The notes beneath the pieces were generated by a model, which saw only the letters and a list, made by a program, of their open reading frames with translations, did no database searches and was not told the DNA's origin. Positions 6,831 to 7,751 of a stretch of DNA of 7,751 bases are shown here, one piece after another. The position numbers and the translations under genes were made by a program. The stretch's first letter is position 1. Every line of letters starts with the position of its first letter. The stretch spans positions 1 through 7,751 of the forward strand of contig JALZUI010000109.1 in the NCBI GenBank assembly GCA_023301545.1, read 5' to 3'. This stretch comes from Akkermansiaceae bacterium (lineage in GTDB: Bacteria > Verrucomicrobiota > Verrucomicrobiia > Verrucomicrobiales > Akkermansiaceae).

Positions 6831-7751
6831 ATGCCTACTTCTCCTAATCCAGAAAAACTCCTTAGCTCATTCGATAGTGAAAAAGGTAAAGACCTTTGTG
6901 CTAAATACTTCAATGCCATAGATAAGTATGAATCTAATGCGACTATAGCTAATGGAGGGGTTGAGCCGAAGCAAGCTACAAGTGAGCGCTTGGTTAGCCC
7001 AGCTTTTGCAAGTAAGGTCGTAGCACCTGAGGGGAAGAAGCCTAGTAATCGACGCTCTCTCGGGGTTCGTCCTTCGCATACTGAGAAAACGCTTCCCAAA
7101 ACGGCTGAAGTGTTGGGTGAAAGACCAACAACCTCCCCTAATGAAGAAGGTGAAGATGCTGCAGCGAAACGATTAACGCCACCTGGTTCCTCCCAACTGA
7201 AAGAATTAGCCGCCAAGCGGGACGCTTTTAAGAGTAAAGAAGCACCAGTAACAGCTAAATCTATACCTGTGGTGAAAACTCTACCGATACCTTTAAAGGC
7301 TACTAAACCGAGTGAACCTGATTCAAAGGAGGCTTTATTTCAGAGCGGTCAGCAGTCAAATGTGAGCAGTGCTGATCTAGAACGAGCGCCAGAAGTAGAT
7401 AGGACTAATGTTTTCGAGAGCGTTAATGAGCCAAAAGTGCGGGTAACGCCTAAGCCTTTAGGGGGCTCTGTCATAAATAAGGTTGCAAAAGTAGAGCATC
7501 AGGAAACGCCGAAAGTAGAGCATCAGGAAACGCTGAAAGTATCTACCGCTACCCCATCAACTAAACTAGAGAGCGAAGCTAAAAGTGTTAAACCTGTTTT
7601 GCCTAAAAGTTCGAAAAAAGTTAAAAAGGCTCAAGCCTCCAATAAGCCCAAATCTCTCTTAGGCTTATTTATTACTCTAGTTTTTCTATTAGTACTAGTA
7701 GGGTTTATTGCCTATATTTTCGGTAGCGGTGTACTTTATAAGTATTTAAAT
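6831..7751 (+). CDS. Unrecognised membrane protein with long disordered N-terminal region, C-terminus outside window
   Basis: The frame is open from ATG 6831 to the right edge, 307 codons without a stop. I do not recognise the family. Residues 1-35 look mildly structured (EKLLSSFDSEKGKDLCAKYF). Residues about 40-274 are low complexity, rich in Lys, Pro, Glu, Ser, Thr, Ala and Val, so probably disordered. They include an exact-register repeat, KVEHQETP/KVEHQETL (220-235). A very basic stretch (259-274, KSSKKVKKAQASNKPK) precedes one strong hydrophobic segment, about 275-297. By the positive-inside rule the disordered part is cytoplasmic and the unseen C-terminus faces the periplasm. This layout recalls division, cell-envelope or scaffold proteins, but no function can be assigned. 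An in-frame stop at 6795-6797 limits the start; TTG at 6822 is the only other in-frame candidate and it overlaps the hairpin. Long uninterrupted coding frame and codon-register repeats support a real gene. Confidence 0.75.
   Translation, partial: MPTSPNPEKLLSSFDSEKGKDLCAKYFNAIDKYESNATIANGGVEPKQATSERLVSPAFASKVVAPEGKKPSNRRSLGVRPSHTEKTLPKTAEVLGERPTTSPNEEGEDAAAKRLTPPGSSQLKELAAKRDAFKSKEAPVTAKSIPVVKTLPIPLKATKPSEPDSKEALFQSGQQSNVSSADLERAPEVDRTNVFESVNEPKVRVTPKPLGGSVINKVAKVEHQETPKVEHQETLKVSTATPSTKLESEAKSVKPVLPKSSKKVKKAQASNKPKSLLGLFITLVFLLVLVGFIAYIFGSGVLYKYLN
7488..7541 (+). repeat. 24-bp tandem direct repeat inside the unrecognised gene
   Basis: Two adjacent 24-bp units (7488-7511 and 7512-7535) differ at a single base (CCG versus CTG in the last codon), followed by the first 6 bp of a third (AAAGTA, 7536-7541). 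The unit equals eight codons, so it keeps frame and adds KVEHQET plus Pro or Leu. The near identity points to a recent slippage duplication; copy number may vary between strains. Confidence 0.9.

Noticed and set aside
6794..7216. 140-codon open frame on the minus strand opposite the unrecognised gene
   Set aside because: It lies wholly opposite the longer plus-strand frame, shows no family motif, and its end runs into the hairpin; the plus-strand frame has an in-register repeat and a transmembrane segment.

Overview
This window looks like ordinary chromosome from a free-living, aerobic, non-proteobacterial Gram-negative. The suggestion is the PVC group, perhaps Verrucomicrobiota/Opitutae, with Bacteroidota as the alternative. 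This is an inference from three things: a gldA-gldF-gldG-type ABC cassette, a sucA-sucB pair with an unusual E2, and six start codons that all lack a Shine-Dalgarno sequence. No rRNA, marker protein or database search supports it.

Layout. Positions 1-2357 (minus strand) hold a tight three-gene ABC transporter operon, read right to left: an ATPase (GldA type), an ABC-2 permease (GldF type) and an auxiliary membrane-anchored protein (GldG type). The last is cut by the left edge of the window. Positions 2358-2554 are an AT-rich divergent intergenic region that should carry promoters for both directions. Positions 2555-6754 (plus strand) hold sucA (2-oxoglutarate dehydrogenase E1) and sucB (E2, dihydrolipoyl succinyltransferase), 36 bp apart. 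Positions 6755-6830 contain a strong inverted repeat. From 6831 to the right edge runs an unrecognised open gene: a long, low-complexity, probably disordered segment followed by one transmembrane helix, with its C-terminal part outside the window.

How the genes work together. SucA decarboxylates 2-oxoglutarate on thiamine diphosphate and passes the succinyl group to lipoyl-lysines on SucB, which transfers it to CoA; this is the oxidative TCA-cycle step to succinyl-CoA. The E3 partner (lipoamide dehydrogenase) is not next to them and must be encoded elsewhere. The ABC cassette is a separate membrane function of unknown substrate.

Most noteworthy points: SucB has two N-terminal lipoyl domains and no visible E3/E1-binding (PSBD) domain; no start codon here has a Shine-Dalgarno; the three ABC genes share one reading frame, separated only by single stop codons; and the unrecognised membrane protein at the right edge has a near-perfect 24-bp internal tandem repeat and a hairpin 8 nt before its start. 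I saw no clear sign of a mobile element, CRISPR array, RNA gene or defence system.
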